Positions 24,717 through 31,414 of a stretch of DNA of 36,300 bases are shown in pieces (the stretch's first letter is position 1; every line of letters starts with the position of its first letter). Source of the DNA: Bacillota bacterium (GTDB taxonomy: Bacteria; Bacillota; Clostridia; Lachnospirales; Lachnospiraceae); the NCBI GenBank assembly GCA_030526045.1, contig JAUNDN010000026.1:1-36300 (forward strand). The letters run 5' to 3'. Below the pieces are notes generated by a model that was not told where the DNA came from, did no database searches, and worked only from the letters and a program-made list of their open reading frames with translations. A program made the position numbers and the translations under genes.

Positions 24717-24745
24717 TTGACGAACACAAATAATTATATTAGAAT
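24717..24745 (+). promoter_or_regulatory. Promoter facing the AbiE remnant
   Basis: TTGACG (24717-24722) and TAGAAT (24740-24745) are separated by 17 bp, each 5/6 to consensus. It is 15 bp from the divergent minus-strand promoter. The leader from ~24752 to 24923 (172 nt) holds only small possible hairpins (GGCCG...CGGTC at 24882-24900) and ends in the strong ribosome site AAAGGAGG. Confidence 0.65.
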
Positions 24746-24926
24746 TATCATAACAAAGACAGACTAATAGTAACTTACAAAAGGTTATACAGTGTATACA
24801 TATGGCCTAAGAAGCCAGAAAGGTAAAGAATATGAAGAAGATATAGAAATGGGGAGATTGTAAGAAAATGATATTGAAATGGCCGTTTCTTTTACCGGTC
24901 TACTAATTTTAAAGGAGGTTATTATG

Positions 24927-25272
24927 ACAAACGTTTATAACAATGAAGATTAGCGTAACTGTACCTACTGGATATAATGCTTCCCATTTAAAGGCTGATA
25001 ATGTACAGGTTCGTTATTCACCAAAGGCAACATATGAATTAGGTGTATGCGAAGTAGTGTCCAGTAGTGGTAATAAGGTAAGAGTATATGACAAAGAAAG
25101 AAGCATTTGTAATCTTATAGTGGAGAGAAATAAAGTAGAGGTGCAGAATTTTCAGACTGCGATTAAGGAATATATGTCTTTGAAGGATAAAAAGATTTCT
25201 AGGTTGATTGAATATGCAGAAAAACTTGGTATTCGAGATGAAGTAATGAAATATGTGGAGGTGCTTGTATGA
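24927..25272 (+). pseudogene. 5'-truncated AbiEi-like antitoxin (type IV toxin-antitoxin)
   Basis: Residues from the ATG at 24943 (MKISVTVPTGYNASHLK) match the C-terminal half of AbiEi-family antitoxins. Other family features are VYDKERSICNLI, the conserved KDKKISRLIEYAEKLGI and the end VMKYVEVLV. Intact AbiEi proteins are ~195-200 residues with an N-terminal winged helix; here only ~115 residues remain. Family-like sequence (Q-T-F-I-T) extends upstream of 24943 to a stop at 24925-24927, so the start was lost by deletion. A perfect AAAGGAGG site now serves ATG 24924, which reads only nine codons in another frame. The 109-residue piece could still be made from ATG 24943. Confidence 0.75.
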
Positions 25273-25331
25273 TCCATACATCAAAGCAGTTAAACATAGA
25301 AGAGTTAAATGAATTACCTGAATATAAGTAA
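25269..25331 (+). pseudogene. Remnant of the AbiEii toxin start
   Basis: ATG 25269 overlaps the AbiEi stop (ATGA), as in intact abiEi-abiEii operons. The first residues M-I-H-T-S-K-Q-L match the usual AbiEii beginning. After ~8 codons the sequence departs and stops at 25331, so the nucleotidyltransferase toxin is gone. Both genes of the pair are therefore decayed. The following 25332-25489 stretch holds no recognisable gene. Confidence 0.6.
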
Positions 25332-25489
25332 AAAGTAAAGGTAAAGGCATAAGGGCATAAAGTAGTATAAAAGGGCTAAAGGTTTTCTCGAAGTAAACCG
25401 ATATATTAGGTAAAATAGAATTATTATCAAATTTTTCATAAGAGCGAAACGGATTTCGACTTACTTTTCTCAAGGATTGAGATGCTTAT

Positions 25490-25525
25490 GATATAGTATT
25501 GGTGTACTATATCTTCTTTTATTTT
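25490..25525 (+). terminator. AT-rich intrinsic terminator
   Basis: GATATAGTA (25490-25498) pairs with TACTATATC (25505-25513) across TTGGTG, followed by TTCTTTTATTTT. It would end the AbiE-remnant transcript. Confidence 0.55.
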
Positions 25526-25592
25526 CAGCATATCTTTTCTGACAGTATTTCCCAATCCTAATAGCATTATGAACGTAGAAAAGGTGGCCTCT

Positions 25593-26429
25593 ATGATTAC
25601 CGGAACTATAAAAAATGTTGTAAAATTGCAGTTTCTCGAAAATAAGTGGCAACAAAAGAAGAATGATATTAATGCGAAAAAGCCGATTAAGGAAATGACA
25701 CAGGAAGAGAGAATGCTTGCTGATTTTCAGAAGCAGGTTGAAAAAGAACGCGAGAGCAATTTACATGCAGATCTATACAACAAATTGAAGTCTGGCGGAA
25801 AACTAACATCCGAAGAAATATCATATCTTGAACAGAATGATCCGGAGGCACTTAGAAAATACCGCGAAGATCAGGCCGAGAAAAAAGCCTATGAGCGAGA
25901 ACTTAAGAACTGTAAGACCAAGGATGAAGTAGATCGAGTAAAAATGAATAAGCTTGGCAATTTTGCTGCGCAGGCGAAAAAGATTACTACTGATCCATAT
26001 ATCCCTTTAGACAAAAAAGTTGAGCTTATGAATCAACTTAATGATAAATTATGCCGAGTAAATCAGGCGCATATGGAATTTCTTGATTCACAGCAATATA
26101 GAGATATGCCGACTGAAGCTGAGCTTTTAAAAGAAAGAACAGAGGAGATTACCGAGATGCAAGAGGATATGCAGGAAGAGGTAATGGATTCTATTTCAGA
26201 TGCTGACGGTGATATCGAAGAAAAAGTTGCTTCAGATAATGAAAGCGAAGAATTAGCTGAAACGAATTTAGTATCCAAAGAAAAACGAATCCCAAGAAAA
26301 GAAACCGAGAACGCCGATAATAACACTGACTTAGATGATGGAATGAACTTTGAAACGTTAAGTGAAGCTATACTTAGATTTGTTTCTTCTGCAGGAAGTC
26401 GTGAAAGTAAGATAGATATTAGTTTGTAA
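25593..26429 (+). CDS. Acidic coiled-coil protein of unknown function
   Basis: This ~278-residue soluble, highly charged protein is rich in Glu and Lys with long predicted helices. It recalls a family of uncharacterised clostridial proteins with the pattern GGKLTSEEISYLEQNDPEALRKYRE followed by LKNCKTKDEVDRVKMNKLGNF and a Q-Y-R-D-M-P element. The C-terminal third (~195-255) is strongly acidic and low in complexity. ATG 25593 has AAGGTGG five bases upstream; the in-frame ATG at 25569 has no ribosome site. No membrane segment, signal peptide or catalytic motif is seen. Function and any link to neighbouring mobile-type genes are unknown. Confidence 0.7.
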   Translation: MITGTIKNVVKLQFLENKWQQKKNDINAKKPIKEMTQEERMLADFQKQVEKERESNLHADLYNKLKSGGKLTSEEISYLEQNDPEALRKYREDQAEKKAYERELKNCKTKDEVDRVKMNKLGNFAAQAKKITTDPYIPLDKKVELMNQLNDKLCRVNQAHMEFLDSQQYRDMPTEAELLKERTEEITEMQEDMQEEVMDSISDADGDIEEKVASDNESEELAETNLVSKEKRIPRKETENADNNTDLDDGMNFETLSEAILRFVSSAGSRESKIDISL

Positions 26430-26456
26430 CATTTTTCTATAAACAGGAAACTTTGT

Positions 26457-26627
26457 GTGTACTACACATTGTTTTATATATTGGGTACGATTTTGGATAA
26501 GTATTTTGCTGCACAAAGGGTCAAAATATCCAAGAATCAAAAGGTAGAGGCTTTGGCAAATAAAGCACAAGCGTTAATGTATCAATATGGGGAATATCAG
26601 GACAGAGAATCGACTTTTCAAAACTGA
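26457..26627 (+). CDS. Possible small protein, 56 residues
   Basis: A GTG at 26457 preceded by CAGGAAACTTT opens a 56-codon frame. It has a hydrophobic start (M-Y-Y-T-L-F-Y-I-L-G-T-I-L) and a basic/polar remainder containing KISKNQKVEALANKAQAL. It follows the coiled-coil gene by 27 bp and precedes another short frame by 8 bp. It may be a small membrane-anchored protein or a fragment of a decayed gene; no family is recognised. Confidence 0.35.
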   Translation: MYYTLFYILGTILDKYFAAQRVKISKNQKVEALANKAQALMYQYGEYQDRESTFQN

Positions 26628-26635
26628 AGGGGGAT

Positions 26636-26779
26636 ATGGTTTTGTCCACAGCTTCATTAAAAGAATTGTATAGAATCGAAATTTTTGGAGACCGTGTTGC
26701 ATTATTACTAAGAAGTCCGTTGACAAAACAGGTTATTTATCATACTATAATTGTACAAAAAGTAATTGATTTTTGGTGA
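26636..26779 (+). CDS. Possible small protein, 47 residues
   Basis: ATG 26636 follows AAGGGGGAT and encodes 47 residues with alternating hydrophobic and charged character (LYRIEIFGDRVALLLRSPLT), ending V-I-D-F-W. Tight spacing with the preceding small frame is operon-like. No homologue is recognised; it may be a gene remnant. Confidence 0.35.
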   Translation: MVLSTASLKELYRIEIFGDRVALLLRSPLTKQVIYHTIIVQKVIDFW

Positions 26780-26805
26780 ACAGAATAATTCTATTAATTA
26801 TGGAA

Positions 26806-26816
26806 TATAATATTAT
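26806..26816 (+). promoter_or_regulatory. -10 element(s) of the tandem-hairpin RNA
   Basis: A perfect TATAAT (26806-26811) overlaps into TATTAT (26811-26816) immediately before the first RNA repeat at 26818. No good -35 box is placed 16-18 bp upstream, so the strength and exact start are uncertain. Confidence 0.45.
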
Positions 26817-26817
26817 G

Positions 26818-26934
26818 GTCGGGTATGAGACTTGAAACCATGCCGAGTGGTCGGAATGGAGACCTTAAACCTATTCGAGTGTAGAGTAAACTACTAAAAA
26901 TCAAAAGAGGAGTGACTTGGTCATTCCTCTTTTT
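26818..26934 (+). ncRNA. Tandem-hairpin RNA, candidate type III-like RNA antitoxin
   Basis: Two directly adjacent 32-nt units (26818-26849, 26850-26881) share GTCGG at the start, GAGAC...AAACC in the middle and CGAGTG at the end. Each folds into a 7-bp stem with one bulged G. The outer two and innermost pairs are the same. The four pairs between change from G-C, U-G, A-U, U-A in unit 1 to A-U, A-U, U-A, G-U in unit 2, so pairing is kept although sequence is not. The loop (AGAC-Y-U-K-AAAC) is nearly constant. A short third hairpin GTAG-AGTAAA-CTAC (26881-26894) repeats part of the loop sequence. An intrinsic terminator ends the RNA. No known riboswitch consensus fits. The antitoxin role is inferred from layout with the next gene. 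Confidence 0.6.
26903..26934 (+). terminator. Intrinsic terminator between the RNA and the downstream gene
   Basis: A 14-bp stem (AAAAGAGGAGTGAC with GTCATTCCTCTTTT, one G-U pair, loop TTG) with a run of five T at its end. It lies 6 nt before the AGGAGG ribosome site of the next gene, so that gene depends on read-through. Confidence 0.85.
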
Positions 26935-26950
26935 CTACATAGGAGGTTTA

Positions 26951-27568
26951 ATGTGTACTGTAAGTTTTAAAGAAAGAGTAAAGAATGAGGCGATAGCAAA
27001 TGCAAGCTTATATAAATCCAATTTTATAGATTATGAATATTTGGTATGTTCAGAAGCATTTAATAATGGCTATCATGTCATAAAATCCGATAAGGGTAAT
27101 TATCTGCATCTTATTGGAATACATACCACATTATCTGCAGAAGATTTTTTTGATAAGTGTAATGAGGGTACATTGGGTGAAGCGGATTTTGATTTTGTAA
27201 AACCAAACAAATCTGAAAAATCCGTAAAAGGTTCTGTGAGAGAAAAAATTACAGTTTTGCCAGATATGGTGCGATTATTTGGACAGAGATTGATTGCTGA
27301 GGATAATTTCAAGAAGAATAAAGTAGAGTGTGCATTTGCAACATCTGATAATAGCTGTACCTTGGGATTTGCTGTTTCTGGTCGTCCGAAATCTTTGCTA
27401 AAAGGAAATGAGTTGGAATCAAGAAAGGCAAAGCCTGTTGATTTGATTTTTCGCAAACGAAGAAGTTGTGTAGGGACATATGATGAACTTATTTTCGGAA
27501 ATAAGGCGGATGTCGCGAAGTATAAAGAGAAGATAATGGATTACATTTCAAAAGATTTTATGGAGTAA
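26951..27568 (+). CDS. PBECR4-like (BECR-fold nuclease/toxin-like) protein
   Basis: This 205-residue protein starts at ATG 26951 with a perfect AGGAGG five bases upstream (spacer TTTA). It is soluble and has no signal peptide. The segment NYLHLIGIHTTLSAEDFFDKCNEGTL, here split as NYLHLIGIHTTL and SAEDFFDKCNEGTL, resembles the H-L-x-G-I plus FF-x-K-C-x-x-G-T-L pattern I recall for PBECR4 proteins, a BECR-superfamily ribonuclease-like group from mobile elements. Downstream CAFATSDNSCTLGFAV and GRPKSLLKG fit the same picture. Candidate active-site residues (His57 and later Arg/Lys/Ser) are inferred only. It is separated from a tandem-hairpin RNA by a terminator, the order seen in type III toxin-antitoxin loci. 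It does not look like ToxN by eye. Confidence 0.55.
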   Translation: MCTVSFKERVKNEAIANASLYKSNFIDYEYLVCSEAFNNGYHVIKSDKGNYLHLIGIHTTLSAEDFFDKCNEGTLGEADFDFVKPNKSEKSVKGSVREKITVLPDMVRLFGQRLIAEDNFKKNKVECAFATSDNSCTLGFAVSGRPKSLLKGNELESRKAKPVDLIFRKRRSCVGTYDELIFGNKADVAKYKEKIMDYISKDFME

Positions 27569-27681
27569 GAAAGAATAAACCTTAAAGTTGAAAAATGGCT
27601 CTAATTGTGATAGCATAATAAATTGTGTGAAGTTTTTTCGTGAATTCAAGAATGGTACGTTAACCAAAGGTCAAAAACACA

Positions 27682-27707
27682 AAAACCCCGTAAAATCAAG
27701 GTTTTTA
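27682..27707 (+). other. Hairpin directly upstream of the ychF ribosome site
   Basis: AAAAACC (27682-27688) pairs with GGTTTTT (27701-27707) around a 12-nt loop and touches the AAGGAGG site (27708-27714). It may be a weak terminator for the toxin-like gene or a leader structure. The rest of 27569-27681 shows no clear feature. Confidence 0.35.
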
Positions 27708-27724
27708 AGGAGGAATATAGAATT

Positions 27725-28822
27725 ATGAAACTAGGAATCGTCGGTCTGCCCAACGTTGGCAAAAGCACCTTATTTAACTCTCTGACAAAGGCAGGAGCGG
27801 AATCAGCAAACTATCCCTTCTGTACCATCGATCCCAACGTGGGCGTGGTAGCAGTGCCGGATGAGCGGTTAAAGCTTTTGGGAGATATGTATCACTCTAA
27901 GAAGGTTACACCTGCCGTGATTGAATTTGTGGATATTGCCGGTCTGGTGAAGGGCGCTTCCAAGGGGGAAGGTCTTGGAAACCAGTTCCTGAGCAACATC
28001 AGGGAAGTGGATGCCGTGGTGCATGTGGTGCGTTGCTTTGAGGACACGAACGTGATTCACGTAGATGGAAGCATCAATCCCATGCGTGATATTGAAACCA
28101 TTAATCTGGAATTGATCTTTTCCGATATTGAGATTCTGGAAAGAAGAATTGCCAAGACAGGCAAGGCAGCCAGAATGGATAAATCTCTTGCCAAGGAGGC
28201 AGCACTGCTGGAGGCACTGAAGGCACATCTTGAGGAAGGAAAGCTTGCAAGAAGCTTTGTGACTGAGGATGAGGATGAGCTTGCACTTCTGAACTCCTAT
28301 AATCTGCTTACCTATAAGCCGGTCATTTTTGCGGCCAATGTGGCAGAGGATGAGCTTGCCGATGACGGCGCAGGTAATGCCGGTGTACAGGCGGTAAGAG
28401 AATTTGCAAAGGAAACAGGCAGTGAGGTGTTTGTGATCTGCGCCCAGATTGAGCAGGAGATATCCGAACTGGATGATGAAGAAAAGGCAATGTTTTTGGA
28501 GGATCTGGGACTGAAGGAATCGGGGCTTGAAAAGCTCATCAAGGCAAGCTATAACTTGCTTGGACTTCAAAGCTTTTTGACTGCCGGAGAGGATGAGACC
28601 AGAGCGTGGACGATTAAGATCGGCACGAAGGCACCTCAGGCAGCAGGGAAGATACATACCGATTTTGAGAGAGGCTTTATTAAGGCGGAGGTTGTCAATT
28701 ATAAGGATCTCTTAGAACAGGGGTCTCTTGCAGCAGCCAGGGAAAAGGGTCTGGTCGGTATGGAAGGAAAGGATTATGTCGTGAAGGACGGCGATGTGAT
28801 TCTTTTCCGCTTCAATGTATAG
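27725..28822 (+). CDS. ychF: Redox-regulated ATPase/GTPase YchF
   Basis: This 365-residue OBG-family P-loop protein prefers ATP and binds ribosomes. [19 protein letters not shown] is the G1 motif at the N-terminus and [20 protein letters not shown] the G3 region. A coiled-coil insertion lies at ~125-200, and a C-terminal TGS domain includes [22 protein letters not shown] and [10 protein letters not shown]. Length and motifs are complete. The return to housekeeping-type codon use here marks the right border of the island. It lies 18 bp before lgt. Confidence 0.96.
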   Translation: MKLGIVGLPNVGKSTLFNSLTKAGAESANYPFCTIDPNVGVVAVPDERLKLLGDMYHSKKVTPAVIEFVDIAGLVKGASKGEGLGNQFLSNIREVDAVVHVVRCFEDTNVIHVDGSINPMRDIETINLELIFSDIEILERRIAKTGKAARMDKSLAKEAALLEALKAHLEEGKLARSFVTEDEDELALLNSYNLLTYKPVIFAANVAEDELADDGAGNAGVQAVREFAKETGSEVFVICAQIEQEISELDDEEKAMFLEDLGLKESGLEKLIKASYNLLGLQSFLTAGEDETRAWTIKIGTKAPQAAGKIHTDFERGFIKAEVVNYKDLLEQGSLAAAREKGLVGMEGKDYVVKDGDVILFRFNV

Positions 28823-28840
28823 CAGAAAGGCTGATAAATC

Positions 28841-29704
28841 ATGGACTTGATGGACATTGCATTCCCCAATCTTGGGATTTACCTGAAGAACGTGCCCAAA
28901 AGCTTTGAGGTGTTTGGGTTTACGATAGCACTTTATGGAGTGATCATCGGAATCGGCGTGATTGCCGGTATCCTGATGGCAGCAAGACAGGCAAAGGTAT
29001 CGGGACAGAATCCTGACCTTTATTGGGACTTTTCCATTTATGCCGTGATTTTTTCCGTTATCGGTGCCAGAATTTATTATGTGATCTTTAATTGGGATCG
29101 TTATCGAAATGATCTTATGAGCATAATCAACACCAGGGAAGGCGGCATGGCAATTTATGGCGGCGTGATCGCGGCTTTCCTTACTGCATTTATCTACGCC
29201 AAGGTAAAGAAGCAGAACTTTTTCCTTTTGGCAGATACCGGTGTTGTGGGACTTGCACTGGGACAGGCTATCGGCAGATGGGGAAACTTCACCAACCGTG
29301 AGGTCTTTGGGGAATATACGGATAACCTTCTGGCAATGCGTCTTCCCATCGCGGCAGTCAGGGCAAGTGATATTTCGGAATCGATTGCGGCGCACGTGAC
29401 AGAAGGTGTCAACTATATTCAGGTACATCCCACATTCCTTTATGAAAGCCTTTGGAACCTTGCATTGATGTTCCTGATGATTGCATACTTTAAGCACAGG
29501 AAATTTGACGGTGAAGGAGCGCTTCTGTATCTGGGCGGTTATGGTCTTGGAAGAGCCTGGATCGAGGGGATCAGAACGGATCAGCTTTTTATTCCCGGAA
29601 CTGAGCTTCCAGTGTCGCAGGTGCTTGCGATCGTATTGCTGATCGGTTCTGTGATCTGTGATATCGTAGTGAGAATTCATTTAAAAAAGAAAAAAAATAA
29701 ATAA
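28841..29704 (+). CDS. lgt: Prolipoprotein diacylglyceryl transferase
   Basis: This 287-residue membrane enzyme moves diacylglycerol from phosphatidylglycerol to the lipobox cysteine of prolipoproteins. About seven membrane helices are visible. Conserved motifs are GGMAIYGGVIAAF, the Lgt signature AIGRWGNFTNREVFG, HPTFLYESLWN and GRAWIEGIRTD with the essential Arg. A ~40-residue loop carries the extracytoplasmic domain. ATG 28841 is preceded by AGAAAGG. Confidence 0.96.
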   Translation: MDLMDIAFPNLGIYLKNVPKSFEVFGFTIALYGVIIGIGVIAGILMAARQAKVSGQNPDLYWDFSIYAVIFSVIGARIYYVIFNWDRYRNDLMSIINTREGGMAIYGGVIAAFLTAFIYAKVKKQNFFLLADTGVVGLALGQAIGRWGNFTNREVFGEYTDNLLAMRLPIAAVRASDISESIAAHVTEGVNYIQVHPTFLYESLWNLALMFLMIAYFKHRKFDGEGALLYLGGYGLGRAWIEGIRTDQLFIPGTELPVSQVLAIVLLIGSVICDIVVRIHLKKKKNK

Positions 29705-29717
29705 ATTTTTTTGGGAC

Positions 29718-29769
29718 TTTTACTATATCTAGTGATTGGAGAATGAGAGAGACACCAGATATGGTAAAA
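29718..29769 (+). other. Long imperfect hairpin after lgt
   Basis: The 17-nt arms at 29718-29734 (TTTTACTATATCTAGTG) and 29753-29769 (CACCAGATATGGTAAAA) pair at 16 of 17 positions when U-G is allowed, with an 18-nt loop. It precedes the strong terminator at 29793. It may protect the ychF-lgt mRNA 3' end, or be an operator-like palindrome. Confidence 0.45.
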
Positions 29770-29792
29770 ATGAGAAAAAACCAGTGTTTTAG

Positions 29793-29824
29793 CGCCTTGC
29801 GGGCATCCGCAAGGCGTTTTTTTT
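29793..29824 (+). terminator. Strong intrinsic terminator after lgt
   Basis: CGCCTTGCGG (29793-29802) pairs perfectly with CCGCAAGGCG (29807-29816) across GCAT, followed by eight T. It separates ychF-lgt from the division cluster. Confidence 0.92.
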
Positions 29825-29862
29825 GCTTGCTTTCAGAGTAAATTTGGGTTAAAATGTATCTA

Positions 29863-29911
29863 AAAGTGGTGGAAAGTGGTAGGAAGTGTTATATTCGTGG
29901 GTGAAAGTGGT
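29863..29911 (+). promoter_or_regulatory. MraZ-box array upstream of the division cluster
   Basis: AAAGTGGT occurs at 29863, 29873 and 29904, with GAAGTGTT at 29883; the first three are spaced exactly 10 bp. This matches the AAAGTGK direct repeats that MraZ binds upstream of dcw operons (established in Mollicutes, with related TGGG repeats elsewhere). A possible promoter is TAAAAT (29850-29855) just upstream or TATATT (29889-29894) within the array. The 292-bp gap after lgt contains, in order, the long hairpin, the terminator and this array. Confidence 0.75.
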
Positions 29912-29996
29912 AGATTATCATCCAAACTTTCCGTGGCAGACCACTCAATACAGATTTGGCAGGATAAGCAAACCGGTGACCTGAAGGAATGGGTGA

Positions 29997-30434
29997 ATGC
30001 ATATGTTTATGGGGGAATACAACCATACAATAGATGCTAAGGGCAGACTTATCATTCCTTCTAAGTTCCGCGAGGTCTTAGGTGATGAATTCGTGGTGAC
30101 AAAGGGAATGGACGGCTGTCTGTTTGTGTTTGATCATCCTGAGTGGCAGGCTTTTGAAGAGAAATTACACGGATTACCAATGATAGATAAGGAAGCAAGA
30201 CAGTTTACCCGTTTTTTTCTGGCCGGTGCAGCCAGCGTAGAGGTGGACAAGCAGGGAAGGGTTCTGATTCCCGCAGTGCTTCGTGAATTTGCAGGAATCA
30301 CCAAGGATGCAGTTCTGGTCGGCGTCGGAAGCAGAGTGGAAATCTGGAGCAAGGAAAGATGGGAAGGAACTGTTACCTACCAGGATATGGAAGAGATTTC
30401 CAGACACATGATTGAACTGGGAATTGGAATTTAA
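29997..30434 (+). CDS. mraZ: Transcriptional regulator MraZ
   Basis: This ~145-residue protein has two AbrB-like SpoVT domains and forms a ring-shaped DNA-binding oligomer that autoregulates the dcw cluster. Domain 1 holds GEYNHTIDAKGRLIIPSKFRE and domain 2 VEVDKQGRVLIPAVLREF; each has the DxxGRxxIP core (D-A-K-G-R-L-I-I-P and D-K-Q-G-R-V-L-I-P). ATG 29997 has AAGGAA at normal distance; ATG 30003 would give the very common MFMGEYNHT start and is equally possible. Confidence 0.94.
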   Translation: MHMFMGEYNHTIDAKGRLIIPSKFREVLGDEFVVTKGMDGCLFVFDHPEWQAFEEKLHGLPMIDKEARQFTRFFLAGAASVEVDKQGRVLIPAVLREFAGITKDAVLVGVGSRVEIWSKERWEGTVTYQDMEEISRHMIELGIGI

Positions 30435-30449
30435 TCATTGAGGATAACG

Positions 30450-31394
30450 ATGGCTTTTTCACATAAATCAGTGTTGCTGAACGAGACAATTGAAGGATTG
30501 AAGATAAAACCGGATGGTGTCTATGTTGACGGAACGCTGGGCGGTGGCGGACATTCCTTTGAGATTGCAGCGAGGCTTAATGAGAAAGGCAGACTGGTCG
30601 GAATTGATCAGGATGAGGCAGCAATCGAGGCAGCGGGCAACAGGCTTTCAGAGTTTGGAAGCAGGGTTACGATTGTGAGAAGCAATTACAGAAATACAAA
30701 ATCGGTTCTTGCCTCATTAGGCATTACGGGTATTGACGGTATGATGCTGGATCTGGGAGTTTCCTCCTACCAGCTGGATACTGAAGAAAGAGGATTTTCC
30801 TATCGGTTTGATACCCCTCTTGATATGAGAATGGATCAAAGACAAAGCCTTACGGCAAAGAACATTGTCAACGAATACAGTGAGACGGAATTGTTCCATG
30901 TGATTCGTGATTACGGCGAGGATAAGTTTGCAAAGAATATTGCCAGGCACATTGTGAAGGCGAGAGAAACGAAAGCGATTGAGACTACGGGAGAGTTGAA
31001 CGAGATTATCAGGGCAGCAATTCCCGCAAAGATGAGGGCGGAAGGAGGACATCCCTCCAAGAGGACCTTTCAGGCAATCAGAATTGAGTGTAACAGAGAG
31101 CTGGAGGTCTTGAAGGAATCCATGGATGAGCTGATCGGACTTTTGAATCCGGGTGGACGGCTTTGCATCATCACATTTCATTCGTTGGAGGATCGAATCG
31201 TAAAGACGGCATTTAAGAGAGCAGAGAATCCATGTACCTGCCCACCGAATTTTCCGGTATGTGTTTGCGGAAGGACAAGCTTAGGAAGGGTGGTAAGCAG
31301 TAAGCCCATCTTACCGGGTGAAGAAGAGCTTCTGGAAAATGCAAGATCAAAAAGTGCCAAGCTTAGAATTTTTGAAAAGTCCGGTAAAGCATAA
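30450..31394 (+). CDS. rsmH: 16S rRNA (cytosine-1402-N4)-methyltransferase
   Basis: This ~314-residue SAM enzyme (MraW) methylates C1402 in the decoding centre. It starts [17 protein letters not shown], the family norm, from ATG 30450 with GAGGAT upstream; the in-frame TTG at 30438 adds only four atypical residues. [12 protein letters not shown] is the SAM-binding motif; [15 protein letters not shown] and [15 protein letters not shown] are family blocks. Near the C-terminus are [12 protein letters not shown] and a CTCP...CVCG segment. Second gene of the dcw cluster. Confidence 0.95.
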   Translation: MAFSHKSVLLNETIEGLKIKPDGVYVDGTLGGGGHSFEIAARLNEKGRLVGIDQDEAAIEAAGNRLSEFGSRVTIVRSNYRNTKSVLASLGITGIDGMMLDLGVSSYQLDTEERGFSYRFDTPLDMRMDQRQSLTAKNIVNEYSETELFHVIRDYGEDKFAKNIARHIVKARETKAIETTGELNEIIRAAIPAKMRAEGGHPSKRTFQAIRIECNRELEVLKESMDELIGLLNPGGRLCIITFHSLEDRIVKTAFKRAENPCTCPPNFPVCVCGRTSLGRVVSSKPILPGEEELLENARSKSAKLRIFEKSGKA

Positions 31395-31414
31395 GCACCG
31401 GCAGGAGGTTAGAA

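Noticed and set aside
26818-26934. Known riboswitch (for example mini-ykkC, which also has two hairpins)
   Set aside because: The loops lack the ACGR-type consensus, and the downstream gene is not an exporter or metabolic gene. The layout fits an RNA-antitoxin locus better, though this is not proven.
26951-27568. Classical ToxN or CptN toxin
   Set aside because: By eye the sequence lacks recognisable ToxN blocks; the H-L-x-G-I and FF-x-K-C pattern is closer to PBECR4. A profile search would be decisive.
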